Shown in pieces: positions 46,417-54,568 of a stretch of DNA of 64,000 nucleotides. Numbering within the stretch: position 1 is the stretch's first letter; each line of letters starts with the position of its first letter. The DNA comes from Actinoplanes sp. NBRC 103695 (GTDB lineage Bacteria; Actinomycetota; Actinomycetes; Mycobacteriales; Micromonosporaceae). The DNA lies in the NCBI RefSeq assembly GCF_030269485.1, contig NZ_BSTL01000004.1:1-64000 (forward strand), written 5' to 3'. The notes beneath the pieces are model-generated. The model did not search any database and had not been told where the DNA came from. It saw only the letters and a program-made list of their open reading frames with translations. A program made the translations under genes and the position numbers.

Positions 46417-47246
46417 TGCGCCGGCTGCTCCGCGTACTCCTGCTGATCGGAATCCTGGCGGTGGTGCTCTACCCGCTCGCCTGGATGGTCGGCACGTCGT
46501 TCAAGTCGCCCGAGGAGATCGTCAACAACATCGGGCTGATCCCGGAGAAGTTCACGCCGGGCAACTTCTCGGCGGGCTGGAACAACTTCCAGCTGAGCTT
46601 CGGGCGGTTCTTCCTGAACAGCGTCCTGGTGTCGGTGGCCACCGTGCTCGGCAACGTGGTGTCCTGCCTGCTGGCCGCGTACGCCCTGGGCCGGTTGAGG
46701 TTCCGCCTGCGCGGGATGTGGTTCGCGATCATGATCGGCACCCTGCTGCTGCCCGGGCACGTGCTGATCATCCCGCAGTACATCCTGTTCAAGTCGCTGG
46801 ACTGGGTCGGCGGCGACTTCCCGTACCTGCCGCTGATCGTGCCGCAGTTCCTGGCCACCGAGGCGTTCTTCGTCTTCCTGATGGTGCAGTTCATGCGCGG
46901 CATCCCGCGGGAGCTCGACGAGGCCGCCACGATCGACGGCGCCGGCCCGTACGCGATCTTCCGGCATGTGATCCTGCCCCTGAGCCGCCCGGCGCTGGTG
47001 ACCACGGCGATCTTCTCGTTCATCTGGACCTGGAACGACTTCTTCCGGCAGCTCGTCTTCCTGTCCGACCTGAGCGACTACACCGTTCCGGTGGCGCTGA
47101 CCCTGTTCATCGACTCGACGTCGGAAAGCGCGGTGGGACCGATGTTCGCGATGTCGCTGCTGTCCTTGATTCCGGTGTTCCTGTTCTTCGTGGCATTTCA
47201 GCGAATGCTCGTCGAAGGCATCAACACGAGCGGACTCAAAGGATGA
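46416..47246 (+). CDS. Sugar ABC importer permease, MalG/UgpE type
   Basis: 276 residues. VVLYPLAWMVGTSFKSPEEI at the N terminus, EAA loop ELDEAATIDGAGPYAIFRHV and a C-terminal FQRMLVEGINTSGLKG, the classical MalG-type ending. ATG 46416 overlaps the previous TGA and has GAGGGGAACG upstream. It pairs with the preceding permease. Confidence 0.93.
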   Translation: MRRLLRVLLLIGILAVVLYPLAWMVGTSFKSPEEIVNNIGLIPEKFTPGNFSAGWNNFQLSFGRFFLNSVLVSVATVLGNVVSCLLAAYALGRLRFRLRGMWFAIMIGTLLLPGHVLIIPQYILFKSLDWVGGDFPYLPLIVPQFLATEAFFVFLMVQFMRGIPRELDEAATIDGAGPYAIFRHVILPLSRPALVTTAIFSFIWTWNDFFRQLVFLSDLSDYTVPVALTLFIDSTSESAVGPMFAMSLLSLIPVFLFFVAFQRMLVEGINTSGLKG

Positions 47247-47860
47247 AAGGCCACTGGCAGGACGCATTCCGGACGGCGGCCGATCTGGCGATCGCGGGCT
47301 TTCTCGTCGTCCTGGCGGCGCTGCCGATCGTCACCGCGGGCGCGGCTCTGCTGACCGCGAGCCGGGCCGTCGACCACTATCTGCGGACCGGCTCGTGGCC
47401 GGCTCCGCGGACGGTGGCCGCGGACTTCCGGGCCTCCCTGCTGCCCGGCCTCGCCGTGGTCCTGGCCGGCGGGCTGCTGCTCGCGGACGTGCTCGCACTG
47501 CGGTCCGGGCAGGTGCCCGGCGGCACGCCGATGCTGGTCGTGGTGTCGCTCGCCGGCCTGGCGGCCGCCGGGCCGGGCGGGCAGGTGCTGGTCTCGGCGG
47601 CCCGGCTCCGGCTTCTTCCGGCGGTACGCGACGCGCTGCGTACCGCCGCCTCCCACCCTGTCTGCCCCGCAGTGACCGCAAGCGTTCTCGCCGTGGCCGG
47701 CACCCTCGCCGTGCTCATCCACCCGGTGCTGATCCCGGTGCTGCTGGGCCATTCGCTCTTCGCCCTGCATGTCATTGCACGGCGATTCGGTAAGCGACCG
47801 GTAAGTGACGCCGGGCCGAACATTCAGTATGGAGGTCTCTCCCCACTTCCGCCCGGCTGA
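47243..47860 (+). CDS. DUF624 (YesL-like) membrane protein
   Basis: 205 residues with about five membrane helices. AADLAIAGFLVVLAALPIVTAGAAL and ALLTASRAVDHYLRTG fit the DUF624/YesL family, usually encoded beside CUT1 sugar importers in Gram-positives. Function unknown. ATG 47243 overlaps the permease TGA (ATGA), so it is translationally coupled and is the last gene of the importer operon. Confidence 0.8.
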   Translation: MKGHWQDAFRTAADLAIAGFLVVLAALPIVTAGAALLTASRAVDHYLRTGSWPAPRTVAADFRASLLPGLAVVLAGGLLLADVLALRSGQVPGGTPMLVVVSLAGLAAAGPGGQVLVSAARLRLLPAVRDALRTAASHPVCPAVTASVLAVAGTLAVLIHPVLIPVLLGHSLFALHVIARRFGKRPVSDAGPNIQYGGLSPLPPG

Positions 47861-47881
47861 CAGCGGCGTGACGATGCGGGA

Positions 47882-49099
47882 GTGACCGAGTCCATCATCC
47901 TGGCCCTGGTAGTCGTCACCGCTCTCGGTTTCGACTTCACCAACGGGTTCCATGACACGGCGAACGCGATGGCAACCTCCATCGCCACCAAGGCGCTGCG
48001 GCCGAAGACGGCAGCGGCATTGTCCGGCATCCTCAACCTCATCGGCGCCTTCCTCTCCGTCGAGGTGGCGCTCACCGTGACCAACGCGGTCGTCAAGATC
48101 CAGGACAAGAGCGGCGCCCCGAAGGCCGAACTCCTGGGCAACGGTGGATTCGACCTGCTCCTGATCGTGCTCGCCGGCCTGGTCGGCGGCATCGTCTGGA
48201 ACCTGCTGACCTGGCTGCTCGGCCTGCCGTCCAGTTCGTCGCACGCGCTCTTCGGCGGCCTGATCGGCGCCTCCATCGCCGGCCTCGGCTGGTCCGGCGT
48301 CAACTGGAACGGCGACGGCTCCAAGCTCGACGGCGTGGTCGGCAAGGTTCTGCTACCGGCGGTGATGTCGCCGGTGATCGCCTGCGTCGTCGCGGCGGTC
48401 GGCACCTGGCTGGTCTACCGGGTCGTCACCGGGGTGGCCGCGCGCTTCACCGACAACGGCTTCCGCTGGGGCCAGATCGGCAGCGCCTCGCTGGTCTCGC
48501 TGGCCCACGGCACCAACGACGCGCAGAAGACGATGGGCGTCATCACGCTGGCCCTGATCGCCTCGGGCGACTGGACCGACACCTCAGCGGTGCCGTTCTG
48601 GGTCAAGGCGGCGTGTGCGCTGGCCATCGCGGCCGGCACCTACCTGGGCGGCTGGCGGATCATCCGCACCCTCGGCAAGGGCCTCGTCGAGATCGCGCCG
48701 CCGCAGGGCATGGCGGCCGAGGCGTCCTCGGCCGCGGTCATCCTGGCCTCCAGCCACCTCGGCTTCGCGCTGTCCACCACGCACGTCGCGACCGGCTCCA
48801 TCCTGGGCAGCGGCGTCGGCAAGCCCGGCGCGCAGGTCCGCTGGAAGGTGGCCGGCCGGATGATCGCGGCCTGGCTGATCACCCTGCCCGCCGCGGCGAT
48901 CGTCGGCGCCGTCATGTGGTGGCTCGGGCACCTGATCGGCGGCCTGGCCGGCGCCCTGGTGGTCTTCGTCGTGCTGCTCGCGCTCGCCGGCTTCATGTTC
49001 CTGCGGTCGCGCCGCACCCCGGTCGACCACAACAACGTCAACGACGAGTGGGACGCCGACCAGGCGGCCACCCGCGAGCGCGTCCCCGAAGGAGTCTGA
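47882..49099 (+). CDS. pitA: Low-affinity inorganic phosphate transporter, Pit family
   Basis: 405 residues with about ten membrane helices. The PiT signature occurs twice: FDFTNGFHDTANAMAT near the N terminus and SLAHGTNDAQKTMGVI in the second half, plus GLPSSSSHALFGGLIG. It imports phosphate (with metal) using the proton gradient. GTG 47882 begins directly at the conserved MTESIILALV. Two small genes follow with no gaps, an arrangement I recall from mycobacterial pitA (a membrane protein and a DUF3349 protein). Confidence 0.93.
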   Translation: MTESIILALVVVTALGFDFTNGFHDTANAMATSIATKALRPKTAAALSGILNLIGAFLSVEVALTVTNAVVKIQDKSGAPKAELLGNGGFDLLLIVLAGLVGGIVWNLLTWLLGLPSSSSHALFGGLIGASIAGLGWSGVNWNGDGSKLDGVVGKVLLPAVMSPVIACVVAAVGTWLVYRVVTGVAARFTDNGFRWGQIGSASLVSLAHGTNDAQKTMGVITLALIASGDWTDTSAVPFWVKAACALAIAAGTYLGGWRIIRTLGKGLVEIAPPQGMAAEASSAAVILASSHLGFALSTTHVATGSILGSGVGKPGAQVRWKVAGRMIAAWLITLPAAAIVGAVMWWLGHLIGGLAGALVVFVVLLALAGFMFLRSRRTPVDHNNVNDEWDADQAATRERVPEGV

Positions 49100-49101
49100 G
49101 C

Positions 49102-49413
49102 ATGCACAACGTCGGACTGGCCCTCGACGGCGCCTGGAAGGTGCTGGCCGCCGGGCTGGTGCTCGGCGCCGGCCTGCCCCTGCTGTTCGCGCTCGGTATC
49201 AGGTCGCTGGCCTGGGGCGCGGGCGGCGACGCCGAGGTGCACGACAGCGGCACCGCCGGACCCGCGGCGAACCCGGCCGGCACCGTGCTGGGCTGGCTGT
49301 TGTTCGTGATCGTGCTGGCCCTGGTGGTGCTCGGCATCGTCTTCATCGTGGCGTCCGGCTTCGGCAAGGCGCTCAGCTTCGAGCACATATACCCGACCCT
49401 CATCGACAAGTGA
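49102..49413 (+). CDS. Small membrane protein of the pit cluster
   Basis: 103 residues with two hydrophobic helices (about 14-33 and 62-87) separated by a Gly/Ala/Glu loop. ATG 49102 has GAAGGAGTCTGAGC directly upstream and lies 2 nt after the pit stop. It corresponds by position to the membrane protein between pitA and the DUF3349 gene in mycobacteria. A function as a Pit accessory subunit is suggested by conserved linkage only. Confidence 0.75.
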   Translation: MHNVGLALDGAWKVLAAGLVLGAGLPLLFALGIRSLAWGAGGDAEVHDSGTAGPAANPAGTVLGWLLFVIVLALVVLGIVFIVASGFGKALSFEHIYPTLIDK

Positions 49414-49426
49414 TCAGGAGCCTCCG

Positions 49427-49744
49427 GTGACCGAACCCCGTTCCAGCTTCGTCGTCCGGGCCGTCGACTGGCTCCGGCAGGGCTACCCGACCGGTGTCCC
49501 ACGTCAGGACTACGTCGTGCTGCTCGGCCTGCTCCAGCGCAAACTGACCGAGGACGAGGTCCGCACGATCGCCCAGGACCTGGCGGACAACGCGATCCTC
49601 AACGACGCGCCGGTGACCACCGACGACATCGAACAGATGATCAGCGAGTCGGTGCTCAAGCCGGCCAGCCCCGAGGACGTGGCCCGGGTCTCCGGCCACC
49701 TCGCCGCCGGCGGCTGGCCCTTGGCCGACCCGCCGCTCGACTGA
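49427..49744 (+). CDS. DUF3349-family protein
   Basis: 105 residues, soluble. VRAVDWLRQGYPTGVPRQDYVVLLGLLQRKLTEDEV (quoted in parts: YPTGVPRQDYVVLLGLLQR) and DIEQMI are the DUF3349 pattern, a small helical fold known from mycobacterial structures without assigned activity. GTG 49427 follows AGGAGCCTCCG. It ends the pit operon and is followed by a strong terminator. Confidence 0.85.
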   Translation: MTEPRSSFVVRAVDWLRQGYPTGVPRQDYVVLLGLLQRKLTEDEVRTIAQDLADNAILNDAPVTTDDIEQMISESVLKPASPEDVARVSGHLAAGGWPLADPPLD

Positions 49745-49762
49745 CGACCACGCGAGGTCCGG

Positions 49763-49802
49763 CTGGGCGGCGACCTCCCCGCACGGGGAGGTCGCCGCCC
49801 AG
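49763..49802 (+). terminator. Terminator after the pit operon
   Basis: Perfect 18-bp stem CTGGGCGGCGACCTCCCC / complement (49763-49780, 49785-49802) with a 4-nt loop. No T-run follows. Confidence 0.8.
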
Positions 49803-49925
49803 CGCCGTTCCGCCGCCTCACGGCGGGCCTCGGCGATCACCCGGGCGCCGATCGGCACGATCAGGCACGATCAGGCCGCACTCCTCGACGTCGTCCAGGG
49901 CGGAGCGCAGGGGAACTCGAGGTGC
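49800..49925 (-). pseudogene. Possible remnant of a gene with a 10-bp duplication frameshift
   Basis: On the minus strand the frame reads LRSALDDVEECGLIVP and, after removing one copy of a directly repeated 10-mer (GCACGATCAG, forward strand 49856-49875), continues IGARVIAEARREAAERRWAA. Composition is coding-like but no start or family could be identified. The remnant ends in the terminator of the pit operon. Confidence 0.25.
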
Positions 49926-49929
49926 GGGT

Positions 49930-49958
49930 CTGGCATATACCGATGATCGGTATATGAT
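49930..49958 (+). promoter_or_regulatory. Leaderless promoter whose spacer is a palindromic operator
   Basis: CTGGCA (49930-49935), exactly 17 nt, TATGAT (49953-49958), then 7 nt to ATG 49966. A palindrome with arms CATATACCGA (49934-49943) and TCGGTATATG (49947-49956) around TGA fills the spacer and overlaps both boxes. A bound dimeric regulator would block the polymerase; PadR-type proteins recognise TATAC/GTATA-like sites, and this type of membrane gene is often next to padR. Confidence 0.65.
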
Positions 49959-49965
49959 GCCTGCC

Positions 49966-51003
49966 ATGCATCCGGAACTCGAGGGACGTTACCGCCGCCT
50001 GCTGGCCGCATATCCGGTCGCGTACCGCCGGGAGTACGAGGAGGAGATGGTGGGAGTGCTGATGGCCGGCGCCGAGCCGGGCAGCCGCCGCCCGGGCCTG
50101 CGCGAGCGGGCCGACCTGCTGGGCGGGGCGATCCGGGTGCGCCTGCGCGACCGGCCGAGCCTGCGCGGCTCGCTGCGGGACGACGACTGGCGGCGGGCGC
50201 TGCGCGCGATCCAGATCTTCGGCGCGATCGCCCTGCTGGGCGGCTTCGTGCGTCGTGTCATGCTGATCGTCCTGCCCGGCGGGCCCGGCCTGGACGAGGC
50301 GATCGGGACGCCGTTCTGGTTCCTGCACCCCGCGGCCTGGCTGGTCGTCACGGTCGCCGCGCTGATCGGCCTGCGCCGGGTCACCGCCGTCGCCGCGCCG
50401 GCCGCCGCCGCCCTCGAGGTCGTCACGGTCGGTTCCCGGTACGAGTCGTCGCCCAGCCAGATGCTGTTGTCGGCGTGGCTGGTGATCGGCGTTCTGGTGG
50501 TCGCCGCGGCGTCGGTGGCGCTGGTGCCGGGCGGACCGGCACGGAGGCCGCGGGGCCTGGCGCTGTTCGCCACCGCCGTGGCGATGCTGGTCGCGGGCTA
50601 CATCCTCGACGGGCGCGTCGACCAGGGCTCCTTCATCGGCGGTTTCGAGTACGGCGTGAACATGGACGGCCAGTTCATCTTCCGCTGGGCGGTGCTGCTC
50701 TACCTCCCGGCCGCGGTGCTGCTCCTCATGGCCTGGTGGATGCAGGGCGGGCCGGTGCGCCGCCGGATGGTCGCGCTGGCCATGCCGGTGGTCGCGATGG
50801 CGGTCCTGGTGTCCGAGGGCTTCGCCGGCTACATGTTCTCCAGCCAGCAGTTCAACTCGCCGATCTACCTGGCGGGCGTCCAGTGGACGATCCTGGCGCT
50901 GACCCCGCTGCTGGCGTTCGCCCTCGCCGCGGTGGCGCTGAACCGCTACGAGCGGATCTCCTACCTGGTCCGGGCGGGTCTGGCGGCGGAAACCACTCGC
51001 TAG
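49966..51003 (+). CDS. Integral membrane protein with HAAS/permease-prefix-like N terminus
   Basis: 345 residues. The N terminus HPELEGRYRRLLAAYPVAYRREYEEEMVG resembles the short alpha-helical segment common in actinobacterial proteins encoded after padR genes (in part: YRRLLAAYPVAYRREYEEEM). About eight membrane helices follow. No catalytic motif. ATG 49966 is supported by TATGAT 7 nt upstream; in-frame ATGs at 49954 and 49957 lie inside the promoter. Expression is probably controlled through the palindrome at 49934-49956. No PadR gene is adjacent. Confidence 0.75.
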   Translation: MHPELEGRYRRLLAAYPVAYRREYEEEMVGVLMAGAEPGSRRPGLRERADLLGGAIRVRLRDRPSLRGSLRDDDWRRALRAIQIFGAIALLGGFVRRVMLIVLPGGPGLDEAIGTPFWFLHPAAWLVVTVAALIGLRRVTAVAAPAAAALEVVTVGSRYESSPSQMLLSAWLVIGVLVVAAASVALVPGGPARRPRGLALFATAVAMLVAGYILDGRVDQGSFIGGFEYGVNMDGQFIFRWAVLLYLPAAVLLLMAWWMQGGPVRRRMVALAMPVVAMAVLVSEGFAGYMFSSQQFNSPIYLAGVQWTILALTPLLAFALAAVALNRYERISYLVRAGLAAETTR

Positions 51004-51057
51004 TTCCGTCGAGGAGCCGCGTGGCATGATGTCGCGTCGGCTCTTCAGGGGGATCAG

Positions 51058-52479
51058 GTGCTGCAGCCCGGAATGCGACTGAGTGGGCGTTACCGGCTCG
51101 ACGGCCACGTCGGCGCCGGTGGCATGGGCGAGGTCTGGCGGGCGACCGACGAGGTGCTGGGCCGGACGGTCGCGGTGAAGGCGATGCTGCCCGAGGTGGC
51201 CGCCCAGGCCGGCTTCGCCCGCCGGTTCGTGGCCGAGGCGCAGGCGATGGCCGGGGTCCGCCACCCCGGTGTGGCCAACATCCACGACTACGGCCAGGAC
51301 GCCGGCGTGACCTTCCTGGTCATGGAGTTCATCGACGGCGAGTCGCTGGCGCAGGCGGTGACCCGGGCCGGCCGGATCGCGCCGCCGGAGGCGATGCGGA
51401 TGGTCGCCCAGGCCGCCGAGGCGCTCCAGGCCGTGCACGACGCGGGCATCGTGCACCGGGACGTGAAGCCGGCCAACCTGCTGGTCCGGCGCAACGGCGA
51501 CGTGGTGCTCACCGACTTCGGCATCTCCCGGGCCGGGGACAGCACCGGGCTGACGGTGTCCGGCGCGGTGCTCGGCACGCCGACCTACCTCTCGCCCGAG
51601 CAGGTGATGGGCCAGCCGGCCACGCCGCTCTCGGACCTGTACGCGCTGGGTGTCGCGGCGTACGAGATGCTGGCCGGCCGCCGCCCGTTCATGGGCGACA
51701 ACGCGTACGCCGTGGCCCTGCAACGGGTCCAGGCGCCGCCCCCGCCGCTCCCCGGCGACGTGCCCCCGGCCGTGGCGGCCGTGGTCGGCCGGGCGCTGGC
51801 GGTCGATCCGGGGCAGCGCTGGCCGTCCGCGTCGACCATGGCCGAGGCGGCCCGATCGTCCGCGGCCGGCGCACAGAAACAAGCGGTCGTCCCGGCCGCG
51901 CCTTCGCCGAGCGCGCACACGCCCTGGCCCGGCTCCTTCACCGCAGCGCCGAAGAAGCGACCCTGGCCGCTGATCGTCGCGGTGAGCGTGGCAGTGATCG
52001 CCGTCCTGATCGCCGGGGTCGCCGTCTGGCAGCTGAAAGATCCCGGTGACAGCCCGGCCACCGGCCCGGCGGCCGCTGCCGGACCGCGGGTGCCCGCCCA
52101 CTTCGTCAAGTGCGACCAGGGCTGGTGCCCGTCCGAGGAGATGTGCTGGGGAGGCCTGGTGGGGCTGAGTGGCCGGGCCGAGATGCCGAGGCGGGCGCAG
52201 TGCACCCAGGAGCACTACTGGGAGACGTTCCTTGCGATCGACCCGCCGCCCGGCGCGCTGGACGGCAACCAGACCGACTTGATCAAGACCAGTCCCGTGG
52301 TCGGGAAGGCCTGCACCCGCGCCGCCATGGAGGCCCGGGCGAAGGACCGGAGCCAGGTCAAGGGCTGGGAGGTCAGCGCCTGGCCGATGCAGTTCACCGG
52401 CACCACCGACACGCTCGTGCACTGCATCGCCAACTCGGGCCGGGGCGAGGTCAAGGCCTCCGTGTTCGGGATCTCCTAG
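51058..52479 (+). CDS. Membrane Ser/Thr protein kinase (PknB family) with a Cys-containing extracellular domain
   Basis: 473 residues. Glycine loop GAGGMGEVW, Lys41, HRDVKPAN (133-140), DFG (153-155), GTPTYLSPEQ and DLYALGVAAYEML define an active Hanks-type kinase. A Pro/Ala-rich juxtamembrane segment leads to one membrane helix (about 303-324). The ~145-residue outer part has six Cys residues (KCDQGWCPSEEMCWGG, QCTQEHY, KACTR, VHCIA) and no PASTA repeats, so it is not a typical wall-fragment sensor; a disulfide-linked sensor domain is likely. GTG 51058 has AGGGGGATCAG upstream. Substrates unknown. Confidence 0.9.
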   Translation: MLQPGMRLSGRYRLDGHVGAGGMGEVWRATDEVLGRTVAVKAMLPEVAAQAGFARRFVAEAQAMAGVRHPGVANIHDYGQDAGVTFLVMEFIDGESLAQAVTRAGRIAPPEAMRMVAQAAEALQAVHDAGIVHRDVKPANLLVRRNGDVVLTDFGISRAGDSTGLTVSGAVLGTPTYLSPEQVMGQPATPLSDLYALGVAAYEMLAGRRPFMGDNAYAVALQRVQAPPPPLPGDVPPAVAAVVGRALAVDPGQRWPSASTMAEAARSSAAGAQKQAVVPAAPSPSAHTPWPGSFTAAPKKRPWPLIVAVSVAVIAVLIAGVAVWQLKDPGDSPATGPAAAAGPRVPAHFVKCDQGWCPSEEMCWGGLVGLSGRAEMPRRAQCTQEHYWETFLAIDPPPGALDGNQTDLIKTSPVVGKACTRAAMEARAKDRSQVKGWEVSAWPMQFTGTTDTLVHCIANSGRGEVKASVFGIS

Positions 52480-52482
52480 AGT
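52477..52482 (+). promoter_or_regulatory. -10 element of a leaderless promoter for the acetyltransferase
   Basis: TAGAGT, whose TAG is the kinase stop codon, ends 7 nt before ATG 52490. Confidence 0.4.
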
Positions 52483-52489
52483 CATGCGC

Positions 52490-53053
52490 ATGGGCGTACT
52501 CCTGGAGACCGAGCGGCTCCGCCTGCGCGAGTTCGAGGCCGGCGACGTTGCCGCGCTGGTCGACCTGGACAGCGACCCGGAGGTGATGTTCCACCTCAAC
52601 GGCGGCCGCGCCACCGGCGAGCGGGAGATCGAGGACGACGTCCTGCCGTACATGCTGTCCTGGTACTCGCGGCCGGGCGGCTTCGGCTACTGGGCGGTCG
52701 AGGAGCGGGCCACCGGAGCGTTCGTCGGCTGGTTCCATCTGCGGCCGGGGCGCAGGCGTGCGGCCTCGGACGGCGCCGAGATCGGCTACCGGTTCCGGCG
52801 CGACGTCTGGGGCAAGGGGTACGCCACCGAGGGCACCCGCGCGTTGATCGCGAAGGCCTTCACCGACCTGGGCGTGAAGCGGGTCTTCGCCGAGACGATG
52901 GCCGTGCACACCGCGTCCCGCCGGGTGATGGAGAAGGCGGGTCTCCGCTACCTGCGTACCTTTCACGCGGATTGGCCGGACAAGATTCCGGGTGACGAAC
53001 TGGGCGACGTCGAATATGCGCTGACCCTGGACGAATGGCGGAATGCGATCTGA
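52490..53053 (+). CDS. GNAT acetyltransferase, RimJ/RimL type
   Basis: 187 residues. LLETERLRLREFEAGDVAAL opening, GYWAVEERATGAFVGWFHLRP, acetyl-CoA-binding RFRRDVWGKGYATEGTRALI (R/Q-x-x-G-x-G/A type) and a C-terminal SRRVMEKAGLRYLRTF, the order of the Acetyltransf_3 group. It probably acetylates a small molecule or protein N terminus; substrate unknown. ATG 52490 is preferred because of TAGAGT 7 nt upstream; ATG 52484 is in frame. Confidence 0.85.
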   Translation: MGVLLETERLRLREFEAGDVAALVDLDSDPEVMFHLNGGRATGEREIEDDVLPYMLSWYSRPGGFGYWAVEERATGAFVGWFHLRPGRRRAASDGAEIGYRFRRDVWGKGYATEGTRALIAKAFTDLGVKRVFAETMAVHTASRRVMEKAGLRYLRTFHADWPDKIPGDELGDVEYALTLDEWRNAI

Positions 53054-53168
53054 CAGATGTCACAGTGAACGCGAAACGCGCTCACTTTTCACCTGACATT
53101 TGTGACTGTGGAAGCCCCCCGTACGGCTGCGAACCTCATTGGCGAAGCCATCGCGAACGGGGGAAACC
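53054..53168 (+). promoter_or_regulatory. Control region of the exopolysaccharide operon with nested inverted repeats
   Basis: GTCACA (53059-53064) pairs with TGTGAC (53101-53106), enclosing a smaller hairpin with arms GTGAACGCG / CGCGCTCAC, one mismatch, around AAA. Such symmetry suggests binding of a dimeric regulator. No confident -35/-10 pair. GGGGGAAACC before GTG 53169 is the ribosome site. Confidence 0.45.
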
Positions 53169-54566
53169 GTGTATCAATTCGCTTCCGTGGTCCGGTGGGG
53201 TCGCAAGACCGCCGACCGCGCCCCGGCGTTGACCGAATGCCCCTCGATCCCCTTACCCGTCCCGGTCGTGCCGGTGAGAGCCGCCGCGGCCGGGGCTGGT
53301 GAAGCCGCTTTCCTGATCCTGCTCGACGGCCTCGCCGCCGCCGCGATCGCCTTCGTGACCGGCGCCGTCGCGCCGTACGCGATGGTCCTCGCCCTCGCGG
53401 TGGCCGGCCTGTACCGCTCCCGGATGACCCACTCCGTCCTCGACGATCTGCCCCGCATCCTGACCTCCGCCGTCGTCCTGGTCGCCGCCGGCGCGCTGCT
53501 GAACCTCTCGCCCGGCCCGCTGGTCTGGGGCCCGGCCCTGTTCGCCGCCGTGGTGGCCGCCCGCGTCCTCGGCTACCGCCTGATCCGCCTGCGTCGCCGG
53601 CGCCGGCCGGGCCGCGCCGCGATCGTCGTCGGCAGCGGCGACTTCGCCGTCCGGGTGGCCGACGCGCTGCGGGACGACCGCGCGTACGGCATCTCCCCGG
53701 TCGGCTTCGTCGGCCCGCCGGCCCTGACCCAGCCCACCCTGCCGGTGCTCGCCCCGGCCGCCGACCTGGAACGCGCGGTCGCCCGGTACAAGCCGCTGCA
53801 CCTGATCGTCGCGTTCCCGGCGATCCCCGACGCCGACCTGGTGCAGACGTTGCGCCGCTGCCGCCGCTACGGGGTGACCGTGCACGTCGTGCCCCGGCTG
53901 TTCGAGCTGGCCGTCGGGTGTGGACGGACCGAGTACGTCCGCGGCATCCCGCTCGCCCGGCTGCGCCCGGAGCCGGCCCAGATGCGGAGCTGGGCGATCA
54001 AGCGGCTGATCGACGTGGTCGGCGCGCTGGCCGGCCTGGTGCTGCTGGCGCCGGTCTTCCTGCTCTGCGCGCTGGCCACCCTCTGGGAGTCCGGGAAGCA
54101 CGGCGTGCTGTTCCGCCAGGAACGGGTCGGCCGCGACGGCAAGCTCTTCACGATCTTCAAGTTCCGCTCGCTGACCCCGGCGTCCGACCTGGAGTCGCAG
54201 GTCAAGTGGAACATCAACCACGACATGCGGCTCGGCCCGGTGGGCAAGGTGCTGCGGTTCAGCTCGCTGGACGAACTGCCCCAGCTGGTCAACGTGCTGC
54301 GCGGCGACATGTCGCTGGTCGGCCCGCGGCCGGAGCGGCAGTTCTTCGTCGACCAGTTCCGGCGCACCTACACCGGGTACGCCGACCGGCATCGCGTGCC
54401 GACCGGCATCACCGGCTGGGCGCAGATCCACGGGCTGCGCGGCGACACCTCGATCGAGGAGCGGGTCCGGTTCGACAACCACTACATCGAGCACTGGTCG
54501 GTGGGCCTCGACATCAAGATCATTATGCGTACGGTCGGCTCGATGCTCAGCATCCACAGGGTCTGA
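53169..54566 (+). CDS. Polyprenyl-phosphate sugar-1-phosphate transferase (initiating enzyme of exopolysaccharide synthesis)
   Basis: 465 residues. N-terminal membrane helices and a CoA-binding-like domain (AIVVGSGDFAVRVADAL), then the bacterial sugar transferase domain: KRLIDVVGALAGLVLL, FRQERVGRDGKLFTIFKFRSL (in part), DELPQLVNVLRGDMSLVGPRPE quoted here as DELPQLVNVLRGDMSLVGPR, and GITGWAQIHGLRGDTS. Such proteins move hexose-1-phosphate from a nucleotide sugar to undecaprenyl phosphate. GTG 53169 has GGGGGAAACC upstream; TTG 53139 is less likely. First gene of the operon. Confidence 0.92.
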   Translation: MYQFASVVRWGRKTADRAPALTECPSIPLPVPVVPVRAAAAGAGEAAFLILLDGLAAAAIAFVTGAVAPYAMVLALAVAGLYRSRMTHSVLDDLPRILTSAVVLVAAGALLNLSPGPLVWGPALFAAVVAARVLGYRLIRLRRRRRPGRAAIVVGSGDFAVRVADALRDDRAYGISPVGFVGPPALTQPTLPVLAPAADLERAVARYKPLHLIVAFPAIPDADLVQTLRRCRRYGVTVHVVPRLFELAVGCGRTEYVRGIPLARLRPEPAQMRSWAIKRLIDVVGALAGLVLLAPVFLLCALATLWESGKHGVLFRQERVGRDGKLFTIFKFRSLTPASDLESQVKWNINHDMRLGPVGKVLRFSSLDELPQLVNVLRGDMSLVGPRPERQFFVDQFRRTYTGYADRHRVPTGITGWAQIHGLRGDTSIEERVRFDNHYIEHWSVGLDIKIIMRTVGSMLSIHRV

Positions 54567-54568
54567 TC

